Source: Roseateles violae (GTDB taxonomy: Bacteria; Pseudomonadota; Gammaproteobacteria; Burkholderiales; Burkholderiaceae_C). Taken from it: a stretch of DNA of 64,000 bases. Made by a program: the position numbers and the translations under genes. The stretch lies in the NCBI RefSeq assembly GCF_030410485.1, contig NZ_JAUHHC010000003.1, positions 124,001 through 188,000 of the forward strand. Reading direction: 5' to 3'. Within the stretch, counting starts at the first letter, position 1, and each line of letters opens with the position of its first letter. This document shows positions 33,524 to 45,007 of the stretch, piece after piece. Below the pieces are notes generated by a model. The model ran no database searches and was not told the DNA's origin. It was given only the letters and a program-made list of their open reading frames with translations.

Positions 33524-34570
33524 CTACTCGACGCAGCGGGCCATCTCGCTCAGCTTCGTGGCGTCGTAGCCGGCCGCTTCGGCCACCACCCGCAGTTGCT
33601 CGACGCTGAGCGGCTGCTGCGCCACCGAGCCCTTCATCTCGACACGGGCACGGCCCAGAATCAGCTGGGTCACCCCGGCGGCTATGCCCTGATAGGCCCG
33701 GATATCGGCCGGACCGCGCCGCGCGCCGGCGTCGCTGCAGCGGTCGCCGGCCAGATCGGGCCGCGAGATAAAGGGCGCGCGCAGGCCGGTCTCGATCGCC
33801 GTGCAGCGTTGCGCGAGCGGGATCGGACCGGGCTTCTGGCCGGACAAGGCGCCATGGCGCAGCAGCTCATGCAGGGCCACCGAGCCCTCTCCATAGGCCG
33901 GCCCGGTATCACCGACCACGGCAAAGGTCGAACGCTCGCCATGGCGGACCCAGACGACCCGGCCCAGCGTGCCCGGCTGCGACACCGGCACGACCACCGA
34001 GGGCAGCAGGCCGGCGTCCAGCGGCCGCGGCTTGCCCTCGACCAGCTGGGTCAGCGCCGTCATCGAGGCATAGAAATCGGTCTGGCCGCCGGCGGCCGTC
34101 GGCAGCTGGCCGCCGATGCGCGGCCGGCCCCGGCCATTGCCGATCACCCGGCCGCGGGTGCAGGCCTGGGTCGTGCCGCCGGCCTGCGGTGGGTCGACCT
34201 CGAGCGCGAAGGCGCAGAACTCCGCTGTGCCGGGCCCAAAGCCGCCGGCTTCTGCCTCGCGGAACTTGGCTTTGCATTCATCCCGGTTCGTCTGGCAGGA
34301 ACGACGCTGGCCGCCGACCCAGAGGTCGACGCCATTGACGATGTAGGTGAAGCCATGATCGCCGGGCAGGTAGGAGGCCGGCATGCCGTCCGGATTGACA
34401 TGCAGATGTCCGCGCACGGCGATGCTCCGGTCGGCAAAGCTGACCAGCGTCATCTCGCCCTGCTGGCTGCGGGCGGGGCAGTCGGCCGCTCGCGTCGCGG
34501 CGGGCAGGCCCGCCAGCAGAAGCAGGGCCGACAAGGACGCGAGCAGCGGTTTGTTCAGCGGCATCATCAT
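33524..34570 (-). CDS. Exported GH75 (chitosanase)-like protein
   Basis: A 348-residue secreted protein with a signal peptide (SLSALLLLAGLPAATRA). The core VRGHLHVNPDGMPASYLPGDHGFTYIVNGVDLW and the later RSTFAVVGDTGPAYGEGSVALHELL look like glycoside hydrolase family 75. There the Asp in the GDTGP context and the Glu in the GE-S context are catalytic. Six or more cysteines suggest disulfides. The assignment is a pattern match on these residues. ATG 34570 follows GGAG. It lies 73 bp after hutF on the same strand, with hairpins in the gap, so it is probably outside the hut operon. Confidence 0.5.
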   Translation of the reverse strand: MMMPLNKPLLASLSALLLLAGLPAATRAADCPARSQQGEMTLVSFADRSIAVRGHLHVNPDGMPASYLPGDHGFTYIVNGVDLWVGGQRRSCQTNRDECKAKFREAEAGGFGPGTAEFCAFALEVDPPQAGGTTQACTRGRVIGNGRGRPRIGGQLPTAAGGQTDFYASMTALTQLVEGKPRPLDAGLLPSVVVPVSQPGTLGRVVWVRHGERSTFAVVGDTGPAYGEGSVALHELLRHGALSGQKPGPIPLAQRCTAIETGLRAPFISRPDLAGDRCSDAGARRGPADIRAYQGIAAGVTQLILGRARVEMKGSVAQQPLSVEQLRVVAEAAGYDATKLSEMARCVE

Positions 34571-34643
34571 CTTGGCTCCGACAGTGGCGGCCGCCCATGG
34601 TGGCAGCGCTGCCGACGCGCGCCATCCCCAGCTCTTTGGGGGC

Positions 34644-36017
34644 TCAAGCGCCGTGCCAGACCTCGCCCATCACCGCCGCGAACTCGGCGGCGATTTCTTC
34701 CTGTCGCGGGTGCTGCCCTTGGCTCAGCACCTGCCGGCCGGCAACGAAGACCTCGCGCAAGGCCTGGCCCTGGGCCGCGAACACCAGGCCGTCGAGCAGC
34801 TGCCCGGCAGGCAGCCCCAAGAGGCCGCTGGCCTGCAGCTCCAGTACCAGGAAGTCGGCGCGCGCGCCGACCTGCAGTCCCCATTGCGAGAAGCCGGCCG
34901 GCGCGGCGCTGCCGGCGCGGGCGGCCTCGAACAGGCGCGCCGCCGTCGACGGCTGATCGCGCGCCGGGTCGGCCGCCACATTGCGCCGCTGCAGCGCGAG
35001 CCGCTGGCCGTATTCCAGCCAGCGCAGTTCCTCGCCCCAGGCGCGGGTCACATGGCTGTCCGAGCCGATGCTGATCGGCACGCCCGCGGTCAGCCAGCCG
35101 GGCAGATCGATCAGGCCGTCGCCCAGATTACCCTCGGTGCCGGGACAGATGACGACGCCGGCGCCGCTGGCCGCGACCGCTGCAATCTCCTCGCGCGTGC
35201 TGTGCGTCGCATGGACCAGCTGCCAGCGCGCATCGGGCGCGAAGCGCTGGCAGAGCCATTGCATCGGCCGCTGGCCGGTCGCGGCCAGGCAGTCGCGCAC
35301 CTCCTGCTGCTGCTCGGCGATGTGGATGTGAATCGGCAGATCCTCGTCGCCGATCAGCGCCCGCAGCGCGTCGATGTCCTCGGCATTCGCCGCGCGCAGC
35401 GAATGCAGCGCCACACCGGCGTTCAACAGCGGCCGGCCGACGGCATTGAGTCGCCGGCTGGCCCGCCAGACCCAGGCCGCGTCGGTGGCGAAGCGGCGCT
35501 GATCCTCGCGCAGACCCGGCTGGCCGAAGCCGCTGCGCGCATAGAGCACCGGCAGCATCGTCAGGCCCAGACCGGCCATCTCGGCCGCCTCGGCCAGGGC
35601 CCAGCTCATGGCCAGCTCGTCCTCGTAGCGGGTACCGTCGCGCGCGTGCTGCAGATAGTGGAACTCGCAGACCTGGGTGTAGCCGCCCTTCAGCAGCTCC
35701 ACATAGAGCTGGGCGGCGATCGCGCGCAGCTGGCGCGGGTCGAGGCGCAGCGCCAGGCCGTACATGCGGTCGCGCCAGGACCAGAAATCGTCATCGCCAT
35801 CGCGCCGCTCGGCCAGGCCGGCGAAGGCACGCTGGAAGGCATGGCTGTGCGCGTCGACCAGGCTGGGGATCACCGGGCCGGCGAGAAGCTGCGCGCCCTC
35901 GCGCGGTGCACCGACCTCGATGCTGGACCAGCAGCCGTCGCTGCCGACGCTCAGCCGCACCTCGCGCTGCCAGCGGCCCTCGACCCAGGCCTGCTCGGTC
36001 CAGTAGCGTGCCGTCAT
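34644..36017 (-). CDS. hutF: Formimidoylglutamate deiminase HutF
   Basis: A 457-residue amidohydrolase that turns N-formimidoyl-L-glutamate into N-formyl-L-glutamate and ammonia, step 4 of the five-step histidine pathway. Metal ligands are visible in VDAHSHAFQRAFAGL, HIHIAEQQQEV, LVHATH and SIGSDSHVTRAW. A late NVAADPARDQPSTAARLFE segment and the IAAEFAAVMGEVW end also match HutF. Its start and the hutG stop share one base (TGATG), so translation is coupled. It is the last hut gene on the minus strand. Confidence 0.93.
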   Translation of the reverse strand: MTARYWTEQAWVEGRWQREVRLSVGSDGCWSSIEVGAPREGAQLLAGPVIPSLVDAHSHAFQRAFAGLAERRDGDDDFWSWRDRMYGLALRLDPRQLRAIAAQLYVELLKGGYTQVCEFHYLQHARDGTRYEDELAMSWALAEAAEMAGLGLTMLPVLYARSGFGQPGLREDQRRFATDAAWVWRASRRLNAVGRPLLNAGVALHSLRAANAEDIDALRALIGDEDLPIHIHIAEQQQEVRDCLAATGQRPMQWLCQRFAPDARWQLVHATHSTREEIAAVAASGAGVVICPGTEGNLGDGLIDLPGWLTAGVPISIGSDSHVTRAWGEELRWLEYGQRLALQRRNVAADPARDQPSTAARLFEAARAGSAAPAGFSQWGLQVGARADFLVLELQASGLLGLPAGQLLDGLVFAAQGQALREVFVAGRQVLSQGQHPRQEEIAAEFAAVMGEVWHGA

Positions 36018-36820
36018 CAGGCGGGCCTCCAGGCCAGCAGGGTCTCGAACATCCGCGCCAGCAGCGGTTGCACGCCGACCGCCAGTGCCTCGTCGTAGTC
36101 GTAGGGCGCGGCTTCGCCCATATAGCAGCGCCAGCACATCTCCAGCTGCACCGCGTGCTGCTGCAGATCGGGCCGGCCGTAGTGGCGGGTGATGTAGCCG
36201 CCCTTGAAGCGGCCGTTGACCACATGGCTGTAGCGATCCTGCGCGGCCAGCAGCGCGCCCAGCACGGCGGTGATCGCCGGGTCGCAGGAGCGGCCGTCGA
36301 CCGTGCCCAGGTTCAGCGCTGGCAGCCGGCCCTCGAACAGCCAGGGCAGCTCGGACTTGATGCTGTGTGCATCGAACAGCAGCACATAGCCATGCTCGCG
36401 CTTGAGCCGATCGAGCTCGGCCTGCAGCGCCTCGTGATAGGGCCGCCAGTAGGTCTCGCGGCGGCGCAGCTTCTCGGCCGCGTCGGGCTCCCGGCCGGGC
36501 AGGTACAGCGGCTCGCCGGTGAAGAAGCGGGTCGGGCAGAGCTCGGTGTTGGAGGCGCCGGGGTACATGGGCGTGTCCTCGGGCGGCCGGTTCAGGTCGA
36601 TCAGGAAGCGCGACCAGTGCGGCACCAACATGCTGGCGCCCAGCTGCTCGGCCAGGCCGCCGTAGAGCCGTTCCAGATGCCAGTCGGTGTCCTCGGTCTG
36701 CAGCGCGCGCGGCTCATAGCGGGCACGCTGGTCCTCGGGAATCGCGGTGCCGACATGCGGCATGCTGATCAGGAGCGGCACACGGCCCTGCTTCAGCTTG
36801 TAGACGTGATCGTTGTTCAT
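36017..36820 (-). CDS. hutG: N-formylglutamate deformylase HutG
   Basis: A 267-residue enzyme that hydrolyses N-formyl-L-glutamate to glutamate and formate, the last step of the five-step pathway. Typical segments are PLLISMPHVGTAIP, TDWHLERLYG, SRFLIDLNRPP, LFDAHSIKSELPWLFEGRLP, NLGTVDGRSCDP and GRFKGGYITRHYG, which carry the metal-site residues. It starts five bases after the hutI stop and overlaps hutF by one base. Confidence 0.94.
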   Translation of the reverse strand: MNNDHVYKLKQGRVPLLISMPHVGTAIPEDQRARYEPRALQTEDTDWHLERLYGGLAEQLGASMLVPHWSRFLIDLNRPPEDTPMYPGASNTELCPTRFFTGEPLYLPGREPDAAEKLRRRETYWRPYHEALQAELDRLKREHGYVLLFDAHSIKSELPWLFEGRLPALNLGTVDGRSCDPAITAVLGALLAAQDRYSHVVNGRFKGGYITRHYGRPDLQQHAVQLEMCWRCYMGEAAPYDYDEALAVGVQPLLARMFETLLAWRPA

Positions 36821-36825
36821 GAGGG

Positions 36826-38025
36826 TCAGGACAGCTTTCCGCCGCGCACCCGGCTCACCAGCGGGTTGCGGCCGAAGAAATAGGCCAGTTCATTGGGATG
36901 GGCGACATCCCAGACGCAGAAATCGGCGCGCAGCCCGGCCGCCAGCCGGCCGCGGTCTGCCTGGAGCCCCAGCGCCCGCGCCGCATGGACGGTGACGCCG
37001 CGCAGCGCTTCTTCGGGCGTCAGCCGGAACAAGGTGCAGGCCATGTTCAGCATCAGCAGCAGGGACAGGGTCGGCGAGGTGCCGGGGTTGTGGTCGGTGG
37101 CAATCGCCATCGGCACGCCGGCCTCGCGCAGCTGCTGGATGGGCGGCAGTTTCGTTTCGCGCAGGAAGTAGTAGGCACCCGGCAGCAGCACGGCCACCGT
37201 GCCGCTGCGCTGCATCGCGGCGATGCCCGACGGGCTCAGCCATTCCAGATGGTCGCAGGACAGCGCGCCGAACTCGCAGGCCAGCTTGGTGCCGGCCTGA
37301 TCGCTCAATTGCTCGGCATGCAGCTTGACCGGCAGGCCCAGGCGCCGCGCCGCCTCGAACACGCGCCGCGTCTGCGCCGGCGTGAAGCCGATGCCCTCGC
37401 AGAAGGCATCGACCGCGTCGACCAGGCCCTGCTCATGCAGGCTGGCCATCCACTCGCAGACGGCATCCACGTACGCGTCCTGCCGGCCCTGGAACTCCGG
37501 CGGCAGCGCATGCGCGCCCAGATAGCTGGTGCGCAGCTCGGCGCCCTGCAGCCGCCGCGCCACCCGCAAGCTCTTCGCCTCGGCCTCGAAGCTGAGCCCG
37601 TAGCCGGACTTCACCTCGATGGTCGTCACGCCCTCGGCCAGCAGGTCGTCGAGCCGCGCTTGAGCCAGCGCCAGCAGCTCGTCCTCGCCGGCCGCGCGGG
37701 TGGCGGCCACCGTCGAGCGGATGCCGCCGCCGGCGCGGGCGATCTCCTCGTAGCTGGCGCCGGCCAGGCGCAGCTCGAACTCGCGCGCGCGCTGGCCGCC
37801 ATAGACCAGATGGGTGTGGCAGTCGATCAGGCCCGGCGTGACGACAGCGCCGGCCAGGTCGTGCTCGGCCGCAAACTCCATGGCCGGCAGATCGGCCTCG
37901 TCGCCGACCCACAACAACCGCTCGTCCTCGCTGACCAGGGCGCCGCGTTCCACCCAGCCCCAGGGCTCGGTGCCGTCCAGCGTCGCCAGCCGCGCGTTGC
38001 GCCACAAGACCTTGCCCGCCGCCAT
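36826..38025 (-). CDS. hutI: Imidazolonepropionase HutI
   Basis: A 399-residue metal-dependent amidohydrolase that opens imidazolone-5-propionate to formimidoylglutamate, step 3. Motifs: [66 protein letters not shown] and [10 protein letters not shown]. The ATG at 38025 shares one base with the hutD stop (TGATG) and gives the usual N-terminus [13 protein letters not shown]. Confidence 0.96.
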   Translation of the reverse strand: MAAGKVLWRNARLATLDGTEPWGWVERGALVSEDERLLWVGDEADLPAMEFAAEHDLAGAVVTPGLIDCHTHLVYGGQRAREFELRLAGASYEEIARAGGGIRSTVAATRAAGEDELLALAQARLDDLLAEGVTTIEVKSGYGLSFEAEAKSLRVARRLQGAELRTSYLGAHALPPEFQGRQDAYVDAVCEWMASLHEQGLVDAVDAFCEGIGFTPAQTRRVFEAARRLGLPVKLHAEQLSDQAGTKLACEFGALSCDHLEWLSPSGIAAMQRSGTVAVLLPGAYYFLRETKLPPIQQLREAGVPMAIATDHNPGTSPTLSLLLMLNMACTLFRLTPEEALRGVTVHAARALGLQADRGRLAAGLRADFCVWDVAHPNELAYFFGRNPLVSRVRGGKLS

Positions 38026-38567
38026 CACGCTTCGCTCCAGACCATCCACCAGGCGGCGCCGGCGCCCGTGAAGGCCAGCGGCTGGGCCACCGGATCCTCG
38101 CACCAGGCCAGGCTTTGCGGCGCCAGCTTCATCGCGCGGCCGCCGTGACTCAGCACCCCACCCTCGGCCGTGAACAGGGCCACCAGCCGGCCCGTTGGCG
38201 GCGGCCCCTGCTCGACGGCCTGCACCTGCATGCGGCCCTTGGCGCGCTGGTGCATCAGATTGAAGTCGCGCGTCGGCCCGTCGACCAGCTCACAATCGGG
38301 CCCCAGGGCGCCGTCGAAGCTGATCAGCTCACTTTCCGGATGCAGCTCGAAGTCATAGAGCCTCACGCCGCGACCCGACAGCACGGCAAACCAGCGCTGC
38401 ACGCCCGGGAAGGACGAGAACGGGCCGTCGGCCTCGATGTCGGCGACGCTGACGCGCAGGATCCAGTCGGCCGGATGCGGCCAGGCCAAGAGCTCGCGCG
38501 TCCAGCCGCCATCGTTCTTCCAGCGCTGCGGCGCCACCTGGGCGGCGCAAATGATGCTCCAGCTCAT
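38025..38567 (-). CDS. hutD: HutD family protein
   Basis: A 180-residue protein of the HutD/Ves family, a cupin-like barrel found in hut operons and thought to limit or govern hut activity rather than catalyse a step. Typical parts: [43 protein letters not shown] and [10 protein letters not shown]. The start overlaps the hutC stop by ATGA and the stop overlaps hutI. Confidence 0.9.
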   Translation of the reverse strand: MSWSIICAAQVAPQRWKNDGGWTRELLAWPHPADWILRVSVADIEADGPFSSFPGVQRWFAVLSGRGVRLYDFELHPESELISFDGALGPDCELVDGPTRDFNLMHQRAKGRMQVQAVEQGPPPTGRLVALFTAEGGVLSHGGRAMKLAPQSLAWCEDPVAQPLAFTGAGAAWWMVWSEA

Positions 38568-39289
38568 GCTTGAAAACTCCCTTCCAGCAGATAGAGCGAA
38601 CCGGGATGCGTCAGCCGCACCGTCGTCACCGTCCGGCCGCGGCTGAAGGTGCGGCGCTTGACGACCAGGCAGGGTTCGCGTTTGGAAATGCCGAGCAATT
38701 TCGCCTCCTGCTCCGAGGGCAGCAGCGATTCGATGGTGTAGCGCGCCTCGGACAAGGGCGCAACCTCCAAGAGGTAATGCGTCGGCGTCGTCTGCGTGAA
38801 GTCCAGGCCCAGGTAGTCGGGCGCGCAGGCCGGGTTGACCAGCCGGTCCTCGCACTGGATCGCCTTGCCGTTCTCCAGATGGACGATCACGCTGTGGAAC
38901 AGCGGCGCGCCCGGCTTCAGCTGGAAGTCCGCCGCCTGCTCGGGCGTGGCCTTGACCGTTTCCAGCAACTGCAGCCTGGCCTCGTGCCGGTGGCCCCGCG
39001 CGGCGATCTCCTCGTGCAGATCGCGCACGGTCAGGGTCGACGAGATCCGGTGCAATTGCGCGACGAAGCTGCCAACACCCTGCAGGCGCTCGACCAGGCC
39101 CTCCTGGCTCAGCTCGCGCAGCGCGCGGTTGACCGTCATCCGGCTGACCTCGAACTGCGCGACCAATTCGGCCTCCGAAGGCAGCAGATCGCCGGCCACC
39201 CAGCGGCCGGCCGCGATGCCCTCGCGCAGATGGTTCTTGACCTTCAGGTATTGCGGCGCCGGCGCCGCCAGGGCTGCTGTTCTCGTCAT
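38564..39289 (-). CDS. hutC: Histidine utilization repressor HutC (GntR family)
   Basis: A 241-residue regulator. The N-terminal winged helix is [49 protein letters not shown]; the UTRA ligand domain follows (VFHS-type [44 protein letters not shown]). In other bacteria HutC represses hut genes and urocanate relieves it. The start is uncertain: MTRTAAL at 39289 was used; ATG 39298 or the TTG at 39325 are possible, but the latter lies in the operator. It is autoregulated if the palindrome at 39306-39333 is its operator. Confidence 0.92.
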   Translation of the reverse strand: MTRTAALAAPAPQYLKVKNHLREGIAAGRWVAGDLLPSEAELVAQFEVSRMTVNRALRELSQEGLVERLQGVGSFVAQLHRISSTLTVRDLHEEIAARGHRHEARLQLLETVKATPEQAADFQLKPGAPLFHSVIVHLENGKAIQCEDRLVNPACAPDYLGLDFTQTTPTHYLLEVAPLSEARYTIESLLPSEQEAKLLGISKREPCLVVKRRTFSRGRTVTTVRLTHPGSLYLLEGSFQA

Positions 39290-39303
39290 GCCGCGCATCG
39301 TAC

Positions 39304-39333
39304 TTGACTGTACTTGTATAGACAACTACAGTC
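39304..39333 (+). promoter_or_regulatory. hutU promoter with embedded 28-bp HutC operator
   Basis: A -35 box TTGACT (39304-39309) and a -10 box TACAGT (39327-39332) are spaced exactly 17 bp. The stretch 39306-39333 is a near-palindrome: two 14-base halves match at 12 of 14 positions, with core TTGTATAGACAA. It covers part of the -35, the whole spacer and the -10, so a bound repressor would block polymerase directly. It also lies just upstream of the hutC start, giving joint control. Confidence 0.75.
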
Positions 39334-39368
39334 CGCAGCATTCCACGCCCATCCCGCAGGAGTTCGCG

Positions 39369-41057
<1,689 letters not shown>

Positions 41058-41110
41058 GATGAAACTGCCCCTCGTCCAAGGAGTACCTTGGCCGGCCCCC
41101 CCGCGGGGAC

Positions 41111-41147
41111 GGCGATGCTTGCCGGATCGACCGGCAAGCACATCGCC
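41111..41147. repeat. Long hairpin between hutU and hutH
   Basis: GGCGATG-CTTGCCGG (41111-41125) pairs with CCGGCAAG-CA-CATCGCC (41131-41147), a 15-bp stem with one two-base bulge and a five-base loop. GC-rich flanks (GGCCGG before, GGGCCGG after) could extend it. There is no T-tract. It may protect mRNA ends, attenuate hutH or be a REP-type element. Confidence 0.6.
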
Positions 41148-41240
41148 AGGGCGGGCCGGCTTAGGAGCGGCCCGGCGCTCAGCCCGAATACCGACCGTTT
41201 CATGCGTCGCGGGTGACGCGCAGCATCATGGAAAACTGAA

Positions 41241-42791
41241 ATGACGATGAAGATTGAAATCACCCCCGGCCAGCTGACGCTGGAACAGCTGCGCCAGATC
41301 CGCAATGGCGGCGTCAAACTGAGCCTGCATGCCGACGCCACCGAGACGATCCGCCGCAGTGCCGCCGTCGTGCAGGCCGCCGCCGCCGGCGATGCGCCGG
41401 TCTATGGCGTCAACACCGGCTTCGGCAAGCTGGCCAGCACGCGCATCAGCAAGGAAGACCTGGCGACACTGCAGCGCAATCTGATCCGCTCGCACTGCGT
41501 CGGCGTCGGCGCGCCGCTGCAGCCCGGTGTCGTGCGCATGATGCTGGCGACCAAGGCGGCCTCGCTGGCGCGCGGCTTCTCCGGCGTGCGCGAAGAGGTC
41601 GTGCAAGCCATCCTCGACGCCTTCAACGCCGGCCTGGTGCCCTATGTGCCGGCCCAGGGCTCGGTCGGCGCCTCCGGCGATCTGGCGCCGCTGTCGCACA
41701 TGACCCTGGCCCTGATGGGCGAAGGCGAGATGCTGGTCGACGGCCAGCGCATGCCGGCCGGTCCCGAGCTGGAGAAGGCCGGCGTCAAGCCACTGGTCTT
41801 GCAGGCCAAGGAGGGCCTGGCCCTGATCAACGGCACGCAGACTTCGACGGCGCTGGCGCTGGAAGGCCTGCTGCGCTTCGAGCTGGTCTATGCCTCGGCG
41901 CTGGTCAGCGGCGCGCTGAGCCTAGACGCCGCGCGCGGCAGCGACGGCCCCTTCGACGCGCGCATCCACGCGGTGCGCGGCCAGCCGGGCCAGATCGAGG
42001 CGGCGGCCGCCTACCGGCAATTGCTGGCCGGCAGCGAGATCCGCGCCTCGCATCGCGAGGGCGACGAGCGCGTGCAGGACCCGTACTGCCTGCGCTGCCA
42101 GCCGCAGGTGATGGGCGCCTGCCTGGACCAGGCCCGCTATGTGCGCGACGTGCTCTTGCGCGAGGCCAATGCCGTCACCGACAACCCGCTGGTCTTCGCC
42201 AACGAGGATGGTTCCTCGTACATGGTCAGCGGCGGCAACTTCCACGCCGAGCCGGTGGCCCTGGCCGCCGACGCGCTGGCCTGCGCGATCGCCGAGGTCG
42301 GCGCGATCGCCGAGCGCCGCATCGCGATGCTGATCGACGCCAGCGTCTCGCGCCTGCCGCCCTTCCTGACGGCCAATGCCGGTCTGAACTCGGGCTTCAT
42401 GATTGCCCATGTGACGGCCGCCGCCCTGGCCAGCGAGAACAAGTCCCTGGCCCATCCGGCCAGCGTCGACTCGCTGCCGACCTCGGCCAACCAGGAGGAC
42501 CATGTGTCGATGGCGACCTTCGGCGCGCGCCGCCTGGGAAGCATGCTGGACAACACGGCCCACATCATCGGCATCGAGCTCTTGGCCGCCGGCCAGGGCA
42601 TCGAATTCCTGCGCCCGCTGGCCAGTTCGGCGGCGCTGGAACATGCGCACGCGCTCTTGCGCAAGACCTGCCCCGCGATGCCGGTCGACCATTACCTGGC
42701 GCCCGATATCGAGCGGGCGACGGAACTGGTGCAGGGCGGCGCGCTGGCCCGCCTGTGCGGCGAGGAAACTGGTATGGTCGTGCTGCCCTGA
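41241..42791 (+). CDS. hutH: Histidine ammonia-lyase HutH
   Basis: A 516-residue enzyme that removes ammonia from histidine to give urocanate, step 1. The MIO prosthetic group forms from Ala-Ser-Gly in [14 protein letters not shown]. Further motifs: [60 protein letters not shown] and [17 protein letters not shown]. The start chosen (MTMKIEI) gives the normal length. It follows hutU after 183 bp containing the hairpin. Confidence 0.97.
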   Translation: MTMKIEITPGQLTLEQLRQIRNGGVKLSLHADATETIRRSAAVVQAAAAGDAPVYGVNTGFGKLASTRISKEDLATLQRNLIRSHCVGVGAPLQPGVVRMMLATKAASLARGFSGVREEVVQAILDAFNAGLVPYVPAQGSVGASGDLAPLSHMTLALMGEGEMLVDGQRMPAGPELEKAGVKPLVLQAKEGLALINGTQTSTALALEGLLRFELVYASALVSGALSLDAARGSDGPFDARIHAVRGQPGQIEAAAAYRQLLAGSEIRASHREGDERVQDPYCLRCQPQVMGACLDQARYVRDVLLREANAVTDNPLVFANEDGSSYMVSGGNFHAEPVALAADALACAIAEVGAIAERRIAMLIDASVSRLPPFLTANAGLNSGFMIAHVTAAALASENKSLAHPASVDSLPTSANQEDHVSMATFGARRLGSMLDNTAHIIGIELLAAGQGIEFLRPLASSAALEHAHALLRKTCPAMPVDHYLAPDIERATELVQGGALARLCGEETGMVVLP

Positions 42792-42814
42792 TTGATGACG
42801 GCCGCAAGACCACG

Positions 42815-44029
42815 ATGCCCAGACGCCTCCCCGTTCTCCGCTTCCTGAGTACCCTGCCGCTGCTGCTGGCGACCGCCGTTGCCGGCGCCGCCACCACGGT
42901 GCGCTTCGACATCGATATGCGCGCCGAGATCGCCGCCGGCCGCTTCGACCCGGCCCGCGACGCCTTAGGCGTGCAGGGCAGCGCCGCGCCGCTGTCCTGG
43001 GGGCCGCCGGTCCTGCTGAAGCCCGGCGGCACCGAGGGCCGCTACCAGGGTCAGGTCGTGTTCGAGAAGGCGCCCTTCGGCGGCCAGCCGGTGCAGTACA
43101 AGCTGCACATGCTGCGCGCCGGCCGGGGCCATGACCAGGGCTGGGAGGAGGGCCGCAACCATCCGCTGCTGCTGGCGGACCGGCCCGAGATCGCCGTCGC
43201 GCGCGCCTTCAATGCCGAGCCGGCGCAGCTGCCGCTGTCGCGGGTCGGCACGATCGAGAAGCTGCCGGCCATCGAGTCCAAGCATGTCGGCGCGCGCGAG
43301 GTGCAGGTCTGGCTGCCGCCCGGCTATGCCGAGGAGCCGCAGCGCCGCTATCCGGTGCTGTATCTGCACGACGGCCAGAACGTCTTCGACGCCGCCTCGG
43401 CCGGCGCCGAATGGCAGGTCGACGAGACGGCGCAGCGGCTGATGGGCACGAAGGCGATCGCGCCGGCCATCATCGTCGCCGTCGCCCATGGCGCTGATCG
43501 CTTCGAGGACTACACGCCGACGGCCGCGCTGCCGGACTTCGATCCCGCTGACAAGGACAAGGTCAAAGCGATAGGCGGCGGCGCGCCGCGCTATGCGCGC
43601 TATCTGATCGAGGAGCTGAAGCCGGCGATCGACGCGCGCTACCGCACCAAGCCCGGTGCGGCCGACACCGCCGTCGGCGGCTCCTCGCTGGGCGGGCTGG
43701 TGACGATGTGGCTGCTGCTACATCACGGTGACAGCTTTGGCGCCGGCCTGGTCGTCTCGCCGTCGATCTGGTGGGACCAGAAGTTCATCGTCCGCGATGT
43801 GCAGGCTCATGCGGGCGGCCCGCGGCCACGCGTCTGGCTGGACATGGGCGGCCAGGAGGGCGGGATCGAAGCGCTGCAGCTGGCGCGCGAGCTGCGCGAT
43901 GCGCTGCAGGCCCGCGGCTGGCAGGCCGGCCGGAGCCTGAAATATCTCGAACAGGTCGATGCAGGACACGACGAGGCCGCCTGGGCCGCGCGCGTCGAGG
44001 GCATGCTGCGTTTTCTCTACGGTCGCTGA
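42815..44029 (+). CDS. Exported alpha/beta-hydrolase-fold esterase
   Basis: A 404-residue secreted protein of the putative-esterase family (PF00756, Fes/IroE-like). The signal peptide is LRFLSTLPLLLATAVAGA. Residues ~27-135 look like a beta-sandwich sugar-binding-type domain (VRFDIDMRAEIAAGRFDP). The catalytic part has RYPVLYLHDGQNVFD, serine elbow VGGSSLGGLVTM and a late DAGHDEAAW histidine. It starts 23 bp after hutH and may be co-transcribed. The substrate is unknown. Confidence 0.85.
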   Translation: MPRRLPVLRFLSTLPLLLATAVAGAATTVRFDIDMRAEIAAGRFDPARDALGVQGSAAPLSWGPPVLLKPGGTEGRYQGQVVFEKAPFGGQPVQYKLHMLRAGRGHDQGWEEGRNHPLLLADRPEIAVARAFNAEPAQLPLSRVGTIEKLPAIESKHVGAREVQVWLPPGYAEEPQRRYPVLYLHDGQNVFDAASAGAEWQVDETAQRLMGTKAIAPAIIVAVAHGADRFEDYTPTAALPDFDPADKDKVKAIGGGAPRYARYLIEELKPAIDARYRTKPGAADTAVGGSSLGGLVTMWLLLHHGDSFGAGLVVSPSIWWDQKFIVRDVQAHAGGPRPRVWLDMGGQEGGIEALQLARELRDALQARGWQAGRSLKYLEQVDAGHDEAAWAARVEGMLRFLYGR

Positions 44030-44050
44030 TCCAAACCCTAGGAGCTCCCG

Positions 44051-45007
44051 ATGAAGACTGCCCTGCTCGCCTGCTGCACGACGATCGCCCTGGCCGCCGC
44101 CCTGCCCGCCGCTCGGGCGCAGGAGACCAAGTTGGGCATCGCCATCTCCGGCTGGACCGGCTTCGCGCCGCTGACCCTGGCCAAGGAGGCCGGCATCTTC
44201 AAGAAGAACGGCCTGGACGTGACGATCAAGAAGATCCCGCAGAAGGACCGCCATCTGGCGATCGCCTCCGGCGACGTGCAATGCGCGGCGACGACGGTGG
44301 AGACCTGGATCGTCTGGAACGCCAACGGCGTCGCCACCACGCAGATCTTCCAGCTCGACAAGAGCTTCGGCGCCGACGGCATGGTGGTGAAGCCGGGCAT
44401 CGCGAAAATCGCCGATCTGAAGGGCAAGACGGTGGCGGCCAGCGCGCCCGGCACGGCGCCCTACTTCACGCTGGCCTGGATGCTGAAGAAGAACGGCGTC
44501 TCGGTGAAGGACGTCAAGGTCGTCAATCTCGAGCCGCAGGCCGCCGCCAATGCCTTCATCGCCGGCACCGGCGACCTCGACGCCGGCATGACCTACGAGC
44601 CCTATCTGTCCGGCGTGCGCGCCAAGCCCGAGGCCGGCAAGATCATCGCGACGACCTTGGACTATCCGATGGTGATGGACACCTTCGGCTGCACGCCCAA
44701 ATTCCTGGCCGAGAACCCCAAGGCCGCCCAGGCCCTGGCCGACAGCTATTTCGAGGCGCTGGCGATGATCCGGAGCGAGGCGAAGAAAAGCTTCGAGATC
44801 ATGGGCGCCGACGTCAAGCAAAGCGGCGAGGCCTTCGAGAAGAGCCAGGCCTATCTGCGCTGGCAGGATAAGGCCGCCAACCAGAAGTTCTTCGCCGGCG
44901 AGCATGCCGCCTTCAGCAAGGAGGCCGCCGATCTGCTGCTGGAGCTGGGCATCATCAAGGCGCTGCCCGATCTGACGAAGCTGGCCGATACGCGTTTCAT
45001 TCAATGA
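44051..45007 (+). CDS. ABC transporter substrate-binding protein (NMT1/TauA/SsuA-like)
   Basis: A 318-residue periplasmic binding protein with signal peptide MKTALLACCTTIALAAALPAARA. The family pattern is visible in LGIAISGWTGFAPLTLAKEAGIFKKNGLDV, GIAKIADLKGKTVAASAPGTAPYFTLAWMLKKNG and GDLDAGMTYEPYLS. It resembles nitrate/sulfonate/taurine-type binding proteins; ligand unknown. Its stop overlaps the permease start by ATGA. Location after the hut genes makes a histidine-related ligand possible. Confidence 0.9.
   Translation: MKTALLACCTTIALAAALPAARAQETKLGIAISGWTGFAPLTLAKEAGIFKKNGLDVTIKKIPQKDRHLAIASGDVQCAATTVETWIVWNANGVATTQIFQLDKSFGADGMVVKPGIAKIADLKGKTVAASAPGTAPYFTLAWMLKKNGVSVKDVKVVNLEPQAAANAFIAGTGDLDAGMTYEPYLSGVRAKPEAGKIIATTLDYPMVMDTFGCTPKFLAENPKAAQALADSYFEALAMIRSEAKKSFEIMGADVKQSGEAFEKSQAYLRWQDKAANQKFFAGEHAAFSKEAADLLLELGIIKALPDLTKLADTRFIQ

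Noticed and set aside
39290-39325. TTG start for hutC at 39325
   Set aside because: It falls within the 28-bp operator and promoter; ATG 39289 or 39298 is more likely.
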